A stretch of 38,631 bases of DNA from Enterococcus pseudoavium NBRC 100491 (GTDB taxonomy: Bacteria > Bacillota > Bacilli > Lactobacillales > Enterococcaceae): assembly GCF_001544295.1 (NCBI RefSeq), contig NZ_BCQF01000025.1, positions 1 to 38,631 on the forward strand, given 5' to 3'. The notes below the pieces were generated by a model, which was not told the DNA's origin, ran no database searches, and was given only the letters and a program-made list of their open reading frames with translations. A program made the translations under genes and the position numbers. This document shows positions 1-10,102 of this stretch, piece after piece; position 1 is the stretch's first letter, and the number at the start of each line of letters is the position of its first letter.

Positions 1-1695
1 AGTCATCAAGTAATAATAGCGCGTATATTGATTATCATCTAAACCTAATCGGTGAATACGATCTCTAGATTGTAACATAAAAGTCAAATTGAAATTGTAT
101 TCAAAATAAACAGCATCATGAACTGATTGATGCAATGAGATCGATTCCCCTAAAGTCGCAGGGTTTGAAATGAGAACTTGAACGGGGCCATTACGAAACT
201 CATTAATCAATTCAACACGATCTTCTTTAGGCGTTTGTCCGTAAATCAAATGTGAAAGTATTCCTTTTTCACTTAGTTCATTGTATATTTTGTGCATAGT
301 TCCAACAAACATTCCCCATACAATAACTTTTTTCCCTTCAGCAACCAGTTGTTCAATCAGTTGCATTCCTGTGGTAAACTTAGGTGTCACCATTGAGTCT
401 ACGCCAGCATCAAAATACATACGTTGTTTCGCTTTATTTTGCTCAACTTGATCTAGTGCAGATTCAATCGAATAGTCTATTTCATCAAATAAAAAACCTA
501 AATCATTCAAATTAATTTTTTCAGTCAAGAGTGCCGGATTAGTTGACGCTTGCAATAAACGAATATATCGGCCCAAAACATTCGTTTCAACTTCATGAAT
601 CGTTTTAGCTAAGTCAATTTGTCGCCCACTGGGTTGAACAACGATGAGTTGGTCTGGTTCAGCTTCAGGGACATTCAAATCTTTTTTAGTGGTACGCCAA
701 AAAAAAGGCTGTAGCTTCTCGTTAATTTCGTTAGCATTCGATGCTTCTAAATCGTGGATATCCCAGCTAAAGAAAGACTCATACTCATTATCATATAGCA
801 AATGCAGAAAATTGTAGATATCTTTGTAAGAATTTGGGATGGGAGTTCCTGTGAGTACGTAATGATAACGTGCTTGCTTTCCTAGCTCTAAGGCACTTTG
901 GGCTCGTTTCCCAGCTGGATTTTTTATACGATGAACCTCATCGAACACTATCATCGTATTTTCATCAATTAAGGCATTCAAGACCGATAGTTTCCAGCCA
1001 AAGAGTGATTCATAATTAATCACAGTCACATTAGCAATTCCCCAATTTGTTCGAATATCCCCTGGATTATCAAAGTCTTTCAAATTCATAAAATGGAGTG
1101 AACGCTTGTCGCCAAACACCTCAATAAACTCTGTTCGCCAAGCCTCAAAGGCATTAAGAGGAGAAATTACTAACACTTTATTGACTTCATTCACAGCTGA
1201 CGAGGAGAGATAAGCAAAAGCCCCATAGGTCATCGCGGTCTTGCCAGCCCCAGGCACACTAAAATTTGCAGCACGCTTCATAGTTGCTAAATAAAAACTC
1301 GCTTGAATTTGTTGTGGTTTCAAGGGACGACTGATTTCTCGATCAACAATCTCTTCAAATTGCTGTAATTCTAAGTTCCAACGATTATCGTATTCTTTAA
1401 TAGTTATCCCGGCAATTCTCTGCTCGTCTATTGCATATCTATTTTGTTCTATAAACGCACGTACTTCTTCATCTATTTCTAAATTGTCATCTAGCCTATC
1501 ATTAAGTTTTGCAATCAATTCAGTGAGTTGAACATAATTCAACTCACTTGAAAGTTCTAATTGATCAAGGTTTTGAAAAAAAGAATGATACCTCTCCAAA
1601 AATCGACTCATTTTTCGAGTCTTTAAAACGCCATCTTCGTTGTCAATGAACTTGAAGATACCTTCGTCACCGACCAACTTGACATTAAAGCTCAT
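1..1695 (-). CDS. SNF2/DEAD-box family helicase, 3' end outside window
   Basis: This is a superfamily 2 DNA translocase or helicase of the SNF2 type, about 565 codons visible, open to the left edge so the C terminus is missing. A Walker A motif (VPGAGKT) lies near residue 148, a DEVH Walker B box near 252, LTGTP (motif III) after it, and an arginine-finger motif VI (QSRDRIHRLG) near residue 545. The start is taken at the ATG at 1695, which follows AGAGG by about nine bases; an ATG at 1701 is too close to that site. It overlaps the stop of the ParB-like gene by 11 bases, so the two are translationally coupled at the end of the type III restriction operon. SNF2 proteins occur in several defence systems (for example DISARM), but none of the other DISARM genes is here. 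Its role in this operon is unknown; remodelling or translocation on DNA is an inference from the family. Confidence 0.88.
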   Translation of the reverse strand, partial: MSFNVKLVGDEGIFKFIDNEDGVLKTRKMSRFLERYHSFFQNLDQLELSSELNYVQLTELIAKLNDRLDDNLEIDEEVRAFIEQNRYAIDEQRIAGITIKEYDNRWNLELQQFEEIVDREISRPLKPQQIQASFYLATMKRAANFSVPGAGKTAMTYGAFAYLSSSAVNEVNKVLVISPLNAFEAWRTEFIEVFGDKRSLHFMNLKDFDNPGDIRTNWGIANVTVINYESLFGWKLSVLNALIDENTMIVFDEVHRIKNPAGKRAQSALELGKQARYHYVLTGTPIPNSYKDIYNFLHLLYDNEYESFFSWDIHDLEASNANEINEKLQPFFWRTTKKDLNVPEAEPDQLIVVQPSGRQIDLAKTIHEVETNVLGRYIRLLQASTNPALLTEKINLNDLGFLFDEIDYSIESALDQVEQNKAKQRMYFDAGVDSMVTPKFTTGMQLIEQLVAEGKKVIVWGMFVGTMHKIYNELSEKGILSHLIYGQTPKEDRVELINEFRNGPVQVLISNPATLGESISLHQSVHDAVYFEYNFNLTFMLQSRDRIHRLGLDDNQYTRYYYLMT

Positions 1696-2956
1696 CTTCA
1701 TACACCTCTATTAGGTCGCCACTAATCAGATTGATATTAATGAGCGTGTCGCGGATCTCGACAACTTGATCTTTAGAAAAATTAGTAAACTGTAAATTAC
1801 CTGTTAAGCCATTTCCACGCTTCATATCATTTAGCGTGTTTAGTGTTTCTTTTACATTCGCAATAAAGCTATCTACGTTCTTGCCACGATTTTGGCGGTT
1901 GACAGTCTTATTATATACTTCAGTGATATGACGTAGCTCAGGTGTTGATTCTTCTAAACGTTTACGGTAATCTGATGCTGAATGAATTGGTCCACTTTCT
2001 AGTTTATCACGAAATACTTCAACAAATTCCTCAATAGAGTCATTATAATCATCATTGTCAGCTGAACTAACAATATTCTTTAAATAGTCGCGAACTTCTC
2101 TTACTGTATCCCCACCGGTATGAACCATTTTTCCAAGTAGACTAAAAGCACTCTCCTTAGTCTGTTCATACTTTGGTCCTTGATTAGGAAAACTTGTCGC
2201 AAATTTCTTTGCAAGTTCAAAAAGAGGGTTGTAGAGTTTAGCGTCTTTAATAATAAAATATGCCTCTGGAGACGCATTAATGAAATGAAGAAAATCATGA
2301 ACCAATTCAACAGTTGCAATTCGATTTTCAATTTCTTTCACGGTCATATTAGCTTCATCTGAATAATCTTTTTTCGTCATCAAACTATCACGTATAATTG
2401 TTTGGTAGATATCTACTGCTAAATCAACAGGGTCATATTGCAATTTTTCTTCCGTGCCCATTTGGATTGCCAGCTCTAGTCGTTTAATTTGAGCTCGATT
2501 AGCTTTTGCATCATAAGTAAAGGGTAGAATGACAGCTTCGAAATATTGACTCGTACCAATTTCTGTTTGTAGTTGTCTCAATGCAGTAAAACGACGATTA
2601 CCGTCAATAATACGCCCATCTTGCAGTACATAACCATAAACTTGTTGGCCTTTTTCTTTGATCGATTTTTTAGTCTTTTTTAAAGCAGTAGCATTATCTT
2701 CTTCAATAAACGTTGCTATCTTGTTGTTGTAGTCAGGATTCGTTTCATCGGTTTGAGCCATTAAAGTACCAAATTCTCTTTTAATCTGTGTGGAAATACG
2801 CCCATTTTCATCGTTATAATACAAATATTTTAGTGGTATACGATACACATCGAGCATCGTATCTGTTAAATTCGGAATCGTTGTAGGCAATTTAGGTTTG
2901 GCACCCGTTTTAGCAATTTCGCCAGTTCTCCCTAAATCCATCAAATTATTTGTCAT
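1685..2956 (-). CDS. ParB/sulfiredoxin-fold domain protein in type III restriction operon
   Basis: A 423-residue protein with a ParB-like N-terminal domain: the stretch around residues 105-125 contains [16 protein letters not shown], matching the nucleotide-binding DGNxR signature of the ParB/sulfiredoxin fold. The rest (residues about 160-423) is mostly helical and charged, with no motif that I recognise. In ParB itself this fold binds CTP, and in other relatives it acts as a nuclease or phosphotransferase; which applies here cannot be read from the sequence. The start overlaps the res stop by 11 bases and its own stop overlaps the SNF2 gene, so it is part of one operon with mod and res. It is not a chromosome-partition ParB: no parA or parS is nearby and the DNA-binding helix-turn-helix of ParB is not obvious. 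I infer an accessory role in the restriction system. Confidence 0.8.
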   Translation of the reverse strand: MTNNLMDLGRTGEIAKTGAKPKLPTTIPNLTDTMLDVYRIPLKYLYYNDENGRISTQIKREFGTLMAQTDETNPDYNNKIATFIEEDNATALKKTKKSIKEKGQQVYGYVLQDGRIIDGNRRFTALRQLQTEIGTSQYFEAVILPFTYDAKANRAQIKRLELAIQMGTEEKLQYDPVDLAVDIYQTIIRDSLMTKKDYSDEANMTVKEIENRIATVELVHDFLHFINASPEAYFIIKDAKLYNPLFELAKKFATSFPNQGPKYEQTKESAFSLLGKMVHTGGDTVREVRDYLKNIVSSADNDDYNDSIEEFVEVFRDKLESGPIHSASDYRKRLEESTPELRHITEVYNKTVNRQNRGKNVDSFIANVKETLNTLNDMKRGNGLTGNLQFTNFSKDQVVEIRDTLININLISGDLIEVYEDEL

Positions 2957-5849
2957 TTAACTTCGCCACCTTTCTTAATTTATCGTATACATCTTGTGCT
3001 GCCGTTGCTTCCTGGTATTCGACATCATATTGTTTCAATGCCCCAAAGAAGCGCTCTTGTATTGCCACAATCTGCTCATCGCTAAGACGTTTACCTGAGC
3101 CTTCCGCCTTGGTTTCGACTAATAAATAAACGTGTGACTCATCTTCTCTCTCAACAATATAAACAAAGTCAGGAGTAGTTGTTCCTCCCATATATTTTGG
3201 TACTTGGATCGCTTTTTTAGGCAATTTACCGAAAGAAATAATATTGGAATCGTAGCCACGCTTTAAGAGTTCTCTTTCAGGATTTGCTGAATCATATCGA
3301 AGTGGTGGAATTTCATAGAGTTGTCGGCCATCGTCTATTACGTCATTGTCTTCATTTACACCGATAACAGTTGCTAAAATATCCTCTTTAAAATCATTAG
3401 TTGCCGCATTAAAAACAGAAGTGCTTGCTTGAAATTCTAAATCGTGATAATGAAAGCTTTGAGCATAGCGTTTTTCAAATCGATCTTTGAAGTCACGTAC
3501 TAAATTACTAAGCGTTAACTCATTTAGATAATCTTTATTGCCACCATAGGTTTCTTTTAAAGCACTAAATAAACTCTTGTGCAATTGCGCTGGTTTCAAT
3601 TTAGTGCGTTGGGTCAATTTTAATAAAAATTCACCATATTTCATACCAGCAATTGGCTTACGACCATCGTAACTGGCTGTTTGTTCACGTACCCGCATTT
3701 CACCATTATCGTCATTATAATACAATTCGTTTCGAGTGAATTCTGGATACTGAAATGTAAAATTATTTTTATTTTGGATCATTTCATCAATGAGCAACTG
3801 CAAGGCTTCATCATTGACTCGATCAAATTCTAACATATAGCGGTTTGAAAAATGTTCCCATAGATGACGCATTTTATTCCAATTTTCTTTATTAAGTTTG
3901 ATGCGCTGTTGATTTTTTTGACCACCTGTGGTGATTTTTCCCTTTCTAACTTGTGTAGCTTCAGTTAAAGTAGGATACAGTTCAATCAACTTTTCAAAGC
4001 CATTCTCTTTAAAGTCGTTATTACGTTTAATAATATTGGCAGCATCGAGTTGTTCTAATAAAGTTTCTTCATCTAAATTATCTGTTTTTTCAACAATTAG
4101 TTGAATCATAGCGGAGGTTAGTTTACTTTCATCTAACTTAATTGCAGCATCGTCATTGACTTCTGCAACTAGTTTATTAGCAAAGTCTTTCTCGTCATAG
4201 CCAATCAAGAAACGTAATCTACTTGGAAGTTCATCCTGCAAAAGCCGATGACCATTCTCATCCACTGGTAAGCGCAAGCCACGACCAACTTCTTGAATCT
4301 TAGAATTCTCACTACCTGAGGTTCGTAATTTAGCAATCACAAAGACGTTGGGATTATCCCAACCTTCGCGGAGAGTCCATTTAGAAAATAAGAAACGACG
4401 AGTCTGCCAATTCCCTTTATCATCCTTGAACGACAGTAGTTTTTCTTTGTTTTTTAAGATGTCATCCACCTCAGCTTGAATAGCTTCATCTCCCGAACCA
4501 CGGTCTTCGCCAAAGTAACCCGCATGAACATTTTCCGTTAAATCAGCCAAGGTCGCTTGTAAGAAAGATAAGTATTCTTGTTCCCGAGGTAACTTTTTCA
4601 AGCGAAACTCACGAATCAACGCTTCAACTTTGCGTCGAAGGTGCTTCTCAAATAGTTCTTTTAACCATCCCTTTTCATCGCGATACGATTTAATCGAATC
4701 AATGAAGAAGAGTGACAAGGTTTTGACTTTCGGTTGAAACTCATTTTCTCGTAGGAAGTTTGGTATCTCTGCTTCAAAATGCTTCTCAATGGCATCCCGA
4801 ATAATGAGTTCTTGGTAGGAGCTCGTCATTGTAGCAGGTAAGAAAGCCATACCCTTCTCCAATTCAAGTCCATTTGATAGTCTCTTAGCTCCCTCATAAT
4901 AAATGTCCCCATCAAAACCAATGTCATCACCTTTACCATAAGTATAGAGAGTTGAATTGTGCTTAAGAACGAGCTGTTGGCTAGTAACTGATTCGACCAC
5001 ATACCGTTCCTTAGATTCCGTTTCAGTCACATTGGGGTAATAGACATCAATTCCTTTAACCAGGCCATTATTGAAAGAAGAGACCGCATTGAGGTTGAAC
5101 TGAGGTTGTTTGCGGTAATAGTCTTTCACGATGGTTGCTTGACGGCCTTTCCCAACCTTTATATCAGGAAAAGTCGCCCCAAAGCGGATGATCATTTGCG
5201 GTTCGACTGCTGTAATCGACTTATAGTTCGCCTTATCTCTTGGAAAACGGTGTGGCTCATCAATCATCACGATTGGTCGAGTGGCTTTGAGTCCTTCTAA
5301 GGGCGATGTCCAGCCAGACAATAATGTTTGAGAATAGTCCTTTTTCATCGAGGAAGAATTGAGCATGCCAGCATTAATCAATAGCACTTGAATGGTTGAT
5401 GAATTCAAGCGGTCACCTTCGATAAATTCAACCAAATGAGCTGGCAAGAGACCTTTCTTACTATTGAAGTCGCCAGCATTGATTACATTGAGATTGATTT
5501 GAGTATTTTCGTAAAATTGTGAGAAATGTTGCTTGGCATAATCCGCTTCAATAAAGTTTTTCCAGCCTTCTTTAATCGCTGGACTTGGAACCACGACAAT
5601 AAACTTGAATAAGCCATATTTTTGATGTAACTCATACATGGCACGGACACCGACATAGGTTTTACCTGTTCCCGTTTCCATCTTGATATCAATGTTCGTA
5701 TTTTCATTTCCTCGCCCTTTAATAATCGGATTGGCATACACATAATCTTTATCTGGATCTGCCGTGCGGTCATCCAAACCATAAAACGCTTCATCTAAAG
5801 CGTGGAGAGCTTCCAGCTGATGGGGTAATTCTTCTAATAGAATTTTCAT
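2946..5849 (-). CDS. res: Type III restriction enzyme Res subunit
   Basis: The restriction subunit of a type III system, 967 residues, in the usual size range. It is a superfamily 2 helicase: Walker A METGTGKT near residues 57-64, a DEPH Walker B box near residue 203, and motif III FGATFP shortly after. The C-terminal nuclease is visible as a PD-(D/E)XK arrangement, with PDFVYIV near residue 892 and LLVETKAEG near residue 912. Res works only in complex with Mod, which supplies sequence recognition; ATP hydrolysis lets it communicate between two inversely oriented unmethylated sites before cutting. The ATG has a strong AGGAGG site and lies 13 bases after the mod stop. All motifs look intact, so the enzyme should be active. 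Downstream, the ParB-like gene begins inside its last codons. Confidence 0.95.
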   Translation of the reverse strand: MKILLEELPHQLEALHALDEAFYGLDDRTADPDKDYVYANPIIKGRGNENTNIDIKMETGTGKTYVGVRAMYELHQKYGLFKFIVVVPSPAIKEGWKNFIEADYAKQHFSQFYENTQINLNVINAGDFNSKKGLLPAHLVEFIEGDRLNSSTIQVLLINAGMLNSSSMKKDYSQTLLSGWTSPLEGLKATRPIVMIDEPHRFPRDKANYKSITAVEPQMIIRFGATFPDIKVGKGRQATIVKDYYRKQPQFNLNAVSSFNNGLVKGIDVYYPNVTETESKERYVVESVTSQQLVLKHNSTLYTYGKGDDIGFDGDIYYEGAKRLSNGLELEKGMAFLPATMTSSYQELIIRDAIEKHFEAEIPNFLRENEFQPKVKTLSLFFIDSIKSYRDEKGWLKELFEKHLRRKVEALIREFRLKKLPREQEYLSFLQATLADLTENVHAGYFGEDRGSGDEAIQAEVDDILKNKEKLLSFKDDKGNWQTRRFLFSKWTLREGWDNPNVFVIAKLRTSGSENSKIQEVGRGLRLPVDENGHRLLQDELPSRLRFLIGYDEKDFANKLVAEVNDDAAIKLDESKLTSAMIQLIVEKTDNLDEETLLEQLDAANIIKRNNDFKENGFEKLIELYPTLTEATQVRKGKITTGGQKNQQRIKLNKENWNKMRHLWEHFSNRYMLEFDRVNDEALQLLIDEMIQNKNNFTFQYPEFTRNELYYNDDNGEMRVREQTASYDGRKPIAGMKYGEFLLKLTQRTKLKPAQLHKSLFSALKETYGGNKDYLNELTLSNLVRDFKDRFEKRYAQSFHYHDLEFQASTSVFNAATNDFKEDILATVIGVNEDNDVIDDGRQLYEIPPLRYDSANPERELLKRGYDSNIISFGKLPKKAIQVPKYMGGTTTPDFVYIVEREDESHVYLLVETKAEGSGKRLSDEQIVAIQERFFGALKQYDVEYQEATAAQDVYDKLRKVAKLNDK

Positions 5850-5862
5850 GCTTTACTGCCTC

Positions 5863-7806
5863 CTAATATCTCACTTGCAGATTGACTTTGTTCTCTAGTT
5901 GATTGAGTGCAATCTCTAATTCTCGTAAGCTTTCCATTTCCAGGGTATAGCCATAGACAACAATGGTTTGAACCACTAATTCATTTTTACCTATCGCATT
6001 GACCAAAGCTCTCGTATTCTCTGCTCGCCAATTGTTCGCAATTAAGTAAATACGTTGATTGTTCACATAAGGTAACTGAATTCCAGCAAAGTCTTTCATC
6101 TGTAATGGTACATCAAACTTGTAGTTATCTTTCGCAAGGTAAGTGTGTAAAATGGTATCAAACCCATCTGCATTCCCTGCGACACCTAATTTTTCACTTG
6201 AGAATGCGTCAATCATGTCATCGAATAGGTCTAGTTGTAATTGGTCATCATAATCAATTTTCTCAAGGGTTTCTTGGGTAGGAGGCACCACACGGTAATG
6301 CTTAAAGCCAAAATCTTGCGATTCAGTAAGTAAAGGATTTTCTTCTTTGATTTTATTTGCTGCACGAATAATCCGTTCACGAGATATTTCGTCAATTGAT
6401 TTATAACCAGCTTTGTAGGCAGTTGCGCCACCTTTTGTTGGAACTTCTTTACCATCAGAATTCAACGTAAAGGTTGGTTCAGGCAAAGTACACATGATGT
6501 ATTGGCGATTTCCTCCATCTTCGGCATTCAGTTGCATGACAGCATCGGCCGTTGTGGAAGAACCAGCGAAGAAGTCTAATACAATAGAATTTGGTTTAGT
6601 ACCTAAATTCAAGGTCCTTTTAATTAGCGTTGTTGGTTTTGGAAAATCGAATAATCGTTTTCCTAGAAGCGATTCTACTTCTAAACTTGCTCGTTGGTTC
6701 GTACCGTATTCAATTCCCCAAAAATCATTTGGTATAGCACCCTTATTATCTTTCAGATATATTTTTGAATAAGGTTGTTCGTCTCCACCTGTTGTCCAAT
6801 AAATTTCACCTTTGCTATCCATCTCTTTTAATTTTTCTTCTGTAACCATCCAAGGACCCGTAAGGATTTTTCCAGACTTTGTTTCTACTGGATAAGAGTG
6901 GCGTCCGCGAGTCTTATCCAGTAAGATTCCTCTGCGGAATTTTACTGCATAAGCATCTTCATAACGATATTCTTTTAGGGCGCTTTCAGATAAGGGTAAT
7001 CTTCCATACACTAAAGATGAAATATTTTTCCCATATACTAAAATATACTCCTTAACCTTTGCGACTTGTCCTATATTCGGTTGATTATCCGTTCTCCTCC
7101 ATGATATTTCTTGTACAAAACTCCCTTCCCCAAAAACCTCATCCATCAACAACTTCAAATTTGCCTGCTCATTATCATCTATGGATACAAAAATAACGCC
7201 TGTGTCTTTTAATACTTTCTTTGCCAAGTAAAGCCGCGGATACATAAAAGTTAACCAAGCGCTGTGAGTTGCCTTTCCTTGAATCGACTTCAAACGTTTA
7301 AGCTCATCATCGTTTAAAGCAAACATGTCTTTAAGTTGATCATCGGAATACTCAAACTTATCAGGGTAAACAAAGCCGTCTGAACCGGTATTATATGGGG
7401 GATCGATATAGATAAAGTCCACACTATTTGCATAATTCTGTTGTAAGTGGCGCAAGACTTCTAAATTGTCGCCAGTAAAAAACAAATTCTTGCTATTTAT
7501 GTTTTCTTCTTTTTGGTTATGGTCATTATCAGGTACAATCACGGTTGTTGGGCGTTCTCCGGCTTGCTTCTTGGCATAGTTCTTGCCGATAAAATCCAGT
7601 CGGTACCCACTGGATAATTCATCAATATTATGTTCTTTTAAGGCTTGTTGGAATTTATCATTATCAAAGGCTGATGATTCAATTACATTACCTTCTTCAT
7701 CATATTTGGTAGCAGTAAAAAACTCTGGCATTTTTTGACGTAATTCGTCCAAAAAAGCAGAATTTGATTTGATTGACTCATTAAATTGTTGATTATCTCG
7801 TAACAT
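5863..7806 (-). CDS. mod: Type III site-specific DNA adenine methyltransferase (Mod)
   Basis: The modification and recognition subunit of the type III system, 647 residues. Motif order is that of beta-class N6-adenine methyltransferases: catalytic DPPY (IYIDPPYNTG) near residue 135 and the S-adenosylmethionine-binding LDFFAGSSTTADAV near residue 412. The region between, about residues 240-390, is where the target recognition domain sits in this family and should fix the sequence specificity of the whole system. Translation starts at the ATG at 7806 behind GAGGAAG. I see no simple-sequence tract in the gene of the kind that makes some type III mod genes phase-variable. It is the first gene of the operon and has an extended -10 promoter upstream with an inverted repeat next to it. 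Confidence 0.95.
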   Translation of the reverse strand: MLRDNQQFNESIKSNSAFLDELRQKMPEFFTATKYDEEGNVIESSAFDNDKFQQALKEHNIDELSSGYRLDFIGKNYAKKQAGERPTTVIVPDNDHNQKEENINSKNLFFTGDNLEVLRHLQQNYANSVDFIYIDPPYNTGSDGFVYPDKFEYSDDQLKDMFALNDDELKRLKSIQGKATHSAWLTFMYPRLYLAKKVLKDTGVIFVSIDDNEQANLKLLMDEVFGEGSFVQEISWRRTDNQPNIGQVAKVKEYILVYGKNISSLVYGRLPLSESALKEYRYEDAYAVKFRRGILLDKTRGRHSYPVETKSGKILTGPWMVTEEKLKEMDSKGEIYWTTGGDEQPYSKIYLKDNKGAIPNDFWGIEYGTNQRASLEVESLLGKRLFDFPKPTTLIKRTLNLGTKPNSIVLDFFAGSSTTADAVMQLNAEDGGNRQYIMCTLPEPTFTLNSDGKEVPTKGGATAYKAGYKSIDEISRERIIRAANKIKEENPLLTESQDFGFKHYRVVPPTQETLEKIDYDDQLQLDLFDDMIDAFSSEKLGVAGNADGFDTILHTYLAKDNYKFDVPLQMKDFAGIQLPYVNNQRIYLIANNWRAENTRALVNAIGKNELVVQTIVVYGYTLEMESLRELEIALNQLENKVNLQVRY

Positions 7807-7889
7807 CTTGACACTTCCTCTTGATAAATATTTTGTCTTTTACTTTAAATTACAGAATGCTATTAAATAGTAAAACGACTATTGGTGCT

Positions 7890-7924
7890 ATTATACCATA
7901 AAACCGCTATTTTCATGGGTTTTA
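7890..7924 (-). promoter_or_regulatory. Promoter and possible operator of the mod-res operon
   Basis: Reading leftwards, an extended -10 element TGGTATAAT occupies 7890-7898. There is no good -35 box, which an extended -10 can compensate. Immediately upstream, where the spacer and -35 would lie, is an inverted repeat: TAAAACC at 7899-7905 and GGTTTTA at 7918-7924, 12 bases apart. A repressor bound there would block the promoter. No regulator gene is adjacent, so the binding protein, if any, is unknown. Confidence 0.5.
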
Positions 7925-7955
7925 CGGATAGATCATACTCAGGTATTCTTTAGTA

Positions 7956-7984
7956 TTTACGTACATAACGTGTTAAAATATAAT
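7956..7984 (+). promoter_or_regulatory. Promoter of the Gabija-type pair
   Basis: A -35-like TTTACG at 7956-7961, a 17-base spacer and a perfect TATAAT at 7979-7984. Transcription would begin near 7991, giving a leader of about 27 bases before the ATG at 8018. It diverges from the mod promoter, with fewer than 60 bases between the two -10 boxes and their upstream elements. Confidence 0.6.
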
Positions 7985-8017
7985 AAAACAAATATTGATG
8001 AACAATTGGAGAATAGT

Positions 8018-10102
8018 ATGAAGATTAAAACTATCGAAATTTCAGGTTTTAGGCAAATTTCAAATGCCACGTTTAATTTGGAAGATAGACTTACATTTCT
8101 TGCTGGAGCTAATAATAGTGGTAAGACTTCACTAGTCGAACTTCTGAACTGTGTTTTTAATTTTGGTACCGAAAAATTATCCGGTGAAGATTTTTCTGTA
8201 GTTAATACTCAACAGTGGGTAAATGATGTTTATCCACAAATATTAAATTATTTTCAAGAAGATACTCAAAAAGAAAATATTATCTCCAATATTCATAATT
8301 TGATTTTTCCTAATACAGATGAAAAGAATGAAGTAATTATTGAGCCCATTAAACTAAAATTTCAAATTGATTATGATGTTACAAATGATGATATAAGAAA
8401 TTTCGCTGACTACATAATGGATCTTGATCCATCTTCTTCCAGTTTCTATTTTGTTTATGAATATAATGTAGATAACTCTCTTTTTAGAAAGAATCTAATA
8501 AATCATTACGATAAATTAGAACATCGCATCAGAAAAATACTTTCAGATCCTGAAAATAATAACGATAAAAATATTAAAAAAATAATTTTGAAAGTATATT
8601 TTGAATCCCTATCAGAAACCATTAGATTTACAGATAGTAACTTCGAAAATGGCGGAAAGATTGATCGTAAAGATTTCATAAAGCTTTTCAATTTTCAAAA
8701 AATTATGGCTGGAAGAACCTTAGATGATACTAGTACGGACAGAAGTAAAATTTTAAGTAAAAATATTGTTGATATTGCTAGTGAAGCTGAAAATTGGGGA
8801 AAAACAATTGAAAGTTTGCCCGATACAATATTGGAGGCTATTGAAAATGAAAATATCGAACAAATTATAAAAAGCACTTCCATTGACTCTCTTAAAGAAA
8901 CTATGTCTTCAATTTTGATGACGAACGGTGGTCAGACAAACGAAATCATTATTAATATGGACATCACTGAAGATTCTCTTAAATCACTACTTAAAAACAT
9001 CACAAGTGCCCAATATATGCTGGATGACCACTATTTAAATGAATCATCACAAGGATTAGGGTATAGCAATCTTATCTATATGCATTTGCAACTAGAAAAA
9101 TTTAATAAAACAATTGATCCATTGTTGGTTAATCTTTTTGTAATCGAGGAACCAGAATCTCATATGCATCCCCAAATGCAATATGTTTTTTCACAATATT
9201 TACTTACTTACTTTGCCTCCAAACCAGAATTGCAAGGTTTTATTACTACACACTCGCATGAAGTTGTTAGAGGTGCAAAGTTATCTCAATTAAGGGTACT
9301 TAGAAAAGTTAATAGCTTCAAGTGTTCATTATATGATTTAAGAAGTTTTCATAATAATTTAGAAGGTATGCCTGAATTGTTGGATTTTTACAATTATTTT
9401 TATGCAATTAGTTTTCCAGATATTATTTTTGCGGATAAAGTTATTTTGTATGAAGGCGATACGGAACGGATGCTTATTAATAGTCTTTTGAAAGCTGATC
9501 AAACACCATTTCCTAAACTAAAAAGTCAGTATCTTTCATTTGTTCAAGTTGGAGGGGCGTACGCAGTTAACTATGAACCTATTCTAAAATATTTGGATAT
9601 AAAATCTCTAATAATAACAGATATAGATTATGGAAAAGAATGTAATACTAAAAATGAAATAGAAGTTTCCAGATCTACAAACGATTCCATAAATAAATTA
9701 TTAAATATGAAAGTAAAAACCGAAAACACAAAAACTATTAAAGAAATTTACTCCTGTAGAGAGGATAATGAACCATATGTTTTAATAGGCGATAACATAT
9801 GCTTAACTTTCCAAGGTGAAAAGGACGGCTATACAAGAACGTTAGAAGAAGCAATGCTATGCAAACTGTATGATGTAAAGGTATTTGATACATCGACAAA
9901 GGAACAGTGGAAAGATAAAAGAAATAGGGATAAATTAAAATATTCGATCCCTAACACTGATGACCTTATTGGAGTAAGGCACATCGTTAATAGTACTTCA
10001 AAAAATAAAACAGATTTTATGTATTCTGCTGTATTAAATAATAAATTAATGGATACATTACCTTACTATATTGAGGAGGGGTTGAAGTGGTTAGAAAAAT
10101 AG
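8018..10102 (+). CDS. gajA: OLD-family ATP-dependent nuclease, Gabija GajA-like
   Basis: An overcoming-lysogenization-defect (OLD) family protein of 694 residues: an ABC-type ATPase fused to a TOPRIM nuclease. The ATPase shows Walker A GANNSGKTS near residues 29-37, a signature-like ESSQGLGYSN stretch, Walker B VIEEPESHMHP near 374 and the switch histidine in TTHSHEVV. The TOPRIM part has the catalytic glutamate in LYEGDTE near 478 and the DxD in ITDIDYG near 534. The start at 8018 is chosen because it has GGAG eight bases upstream and follows the predicted transcription start; a GTG at 7970 lies upstream of that start. With the UvrD-like gene overlapping its end this is the arrangement of Gabija, in which GajA is a sequence-specific DNA nickase held off by nucleotides. 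It is longer than the well-studied B. cereus GajA (about 580 residues), so it may be a divergent type. Confidence 0.85.
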   Translation: MKIKTIEISGFRQISNATFNLEDRLTFLAGANNSGKTSLVELLNCVFNFGTEKLSGEDFSVVNTQQWVNDVYPQILNYFQEDTQKENIISNIHNLIFPNTDEKNEVIIEPIKLKFQIDYDVTNDDIRNFADYIMDLDPSSSSFYFVYEYNVDNSLFRKNLINHYDKLEHRIRKILSDPENNNDKNIKKIILKVYFESLSETIRFTDSNFENGGKIDRKDFIKLFNFQKIMAGRTLDDTSTDRSKILSKNIVDIASEAENWGKTIESLPDTILEAIENENIEQIIKSTSIDSLKETMSSILMTNGGQTNEIIINMDITEDSLKSLLKNITSAQYMLDDHYLNESSQGLGYSNLIYMHLQLEKFNKTIDPLLVNLFVIEEPESHMHPQMQYVFSQYLLTYFASKPELQGFITTHSHEVVRGAKLSQLRVLRKVNSFKCSLYDLRSFHNNLEGMPELLDFYNYFYAISFPDIIFADKVILYEGDTERMLINSLLKADQTPFPKLKSQYLSFVQVGGAYAVNYEPILKYLDIKSLIITDIDYGKECNTKNEIEVSRSTNDSINKLLNMKVKTENTKTIKEIYSCREDNEPYVLIGDNICLTFQGEKDGYTRTLEEAMLCKLYDVKVFDTSTKEQWKDKRNRDKLKYSIPNTDDLIGVRHIVNSTSKNKTDFMYSAVLNNKLMDTLPYYIEEGLKWLEK

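Noticed and set aside
1-7806. DISARM system because of the SNF2 helicase and methyltransferase
   Set aside because: No DUF1998 (DrmB), DrmA helicase or PLD DrmC gene is in the operon, and mod/res are clearly type III.
7970-8017. GTG at 7970 as the start of the GajA-like gene
   Set aside because: It lies upstream of the predicted transcription start and has no ribosome binding site, unlike the ATG at 8018.
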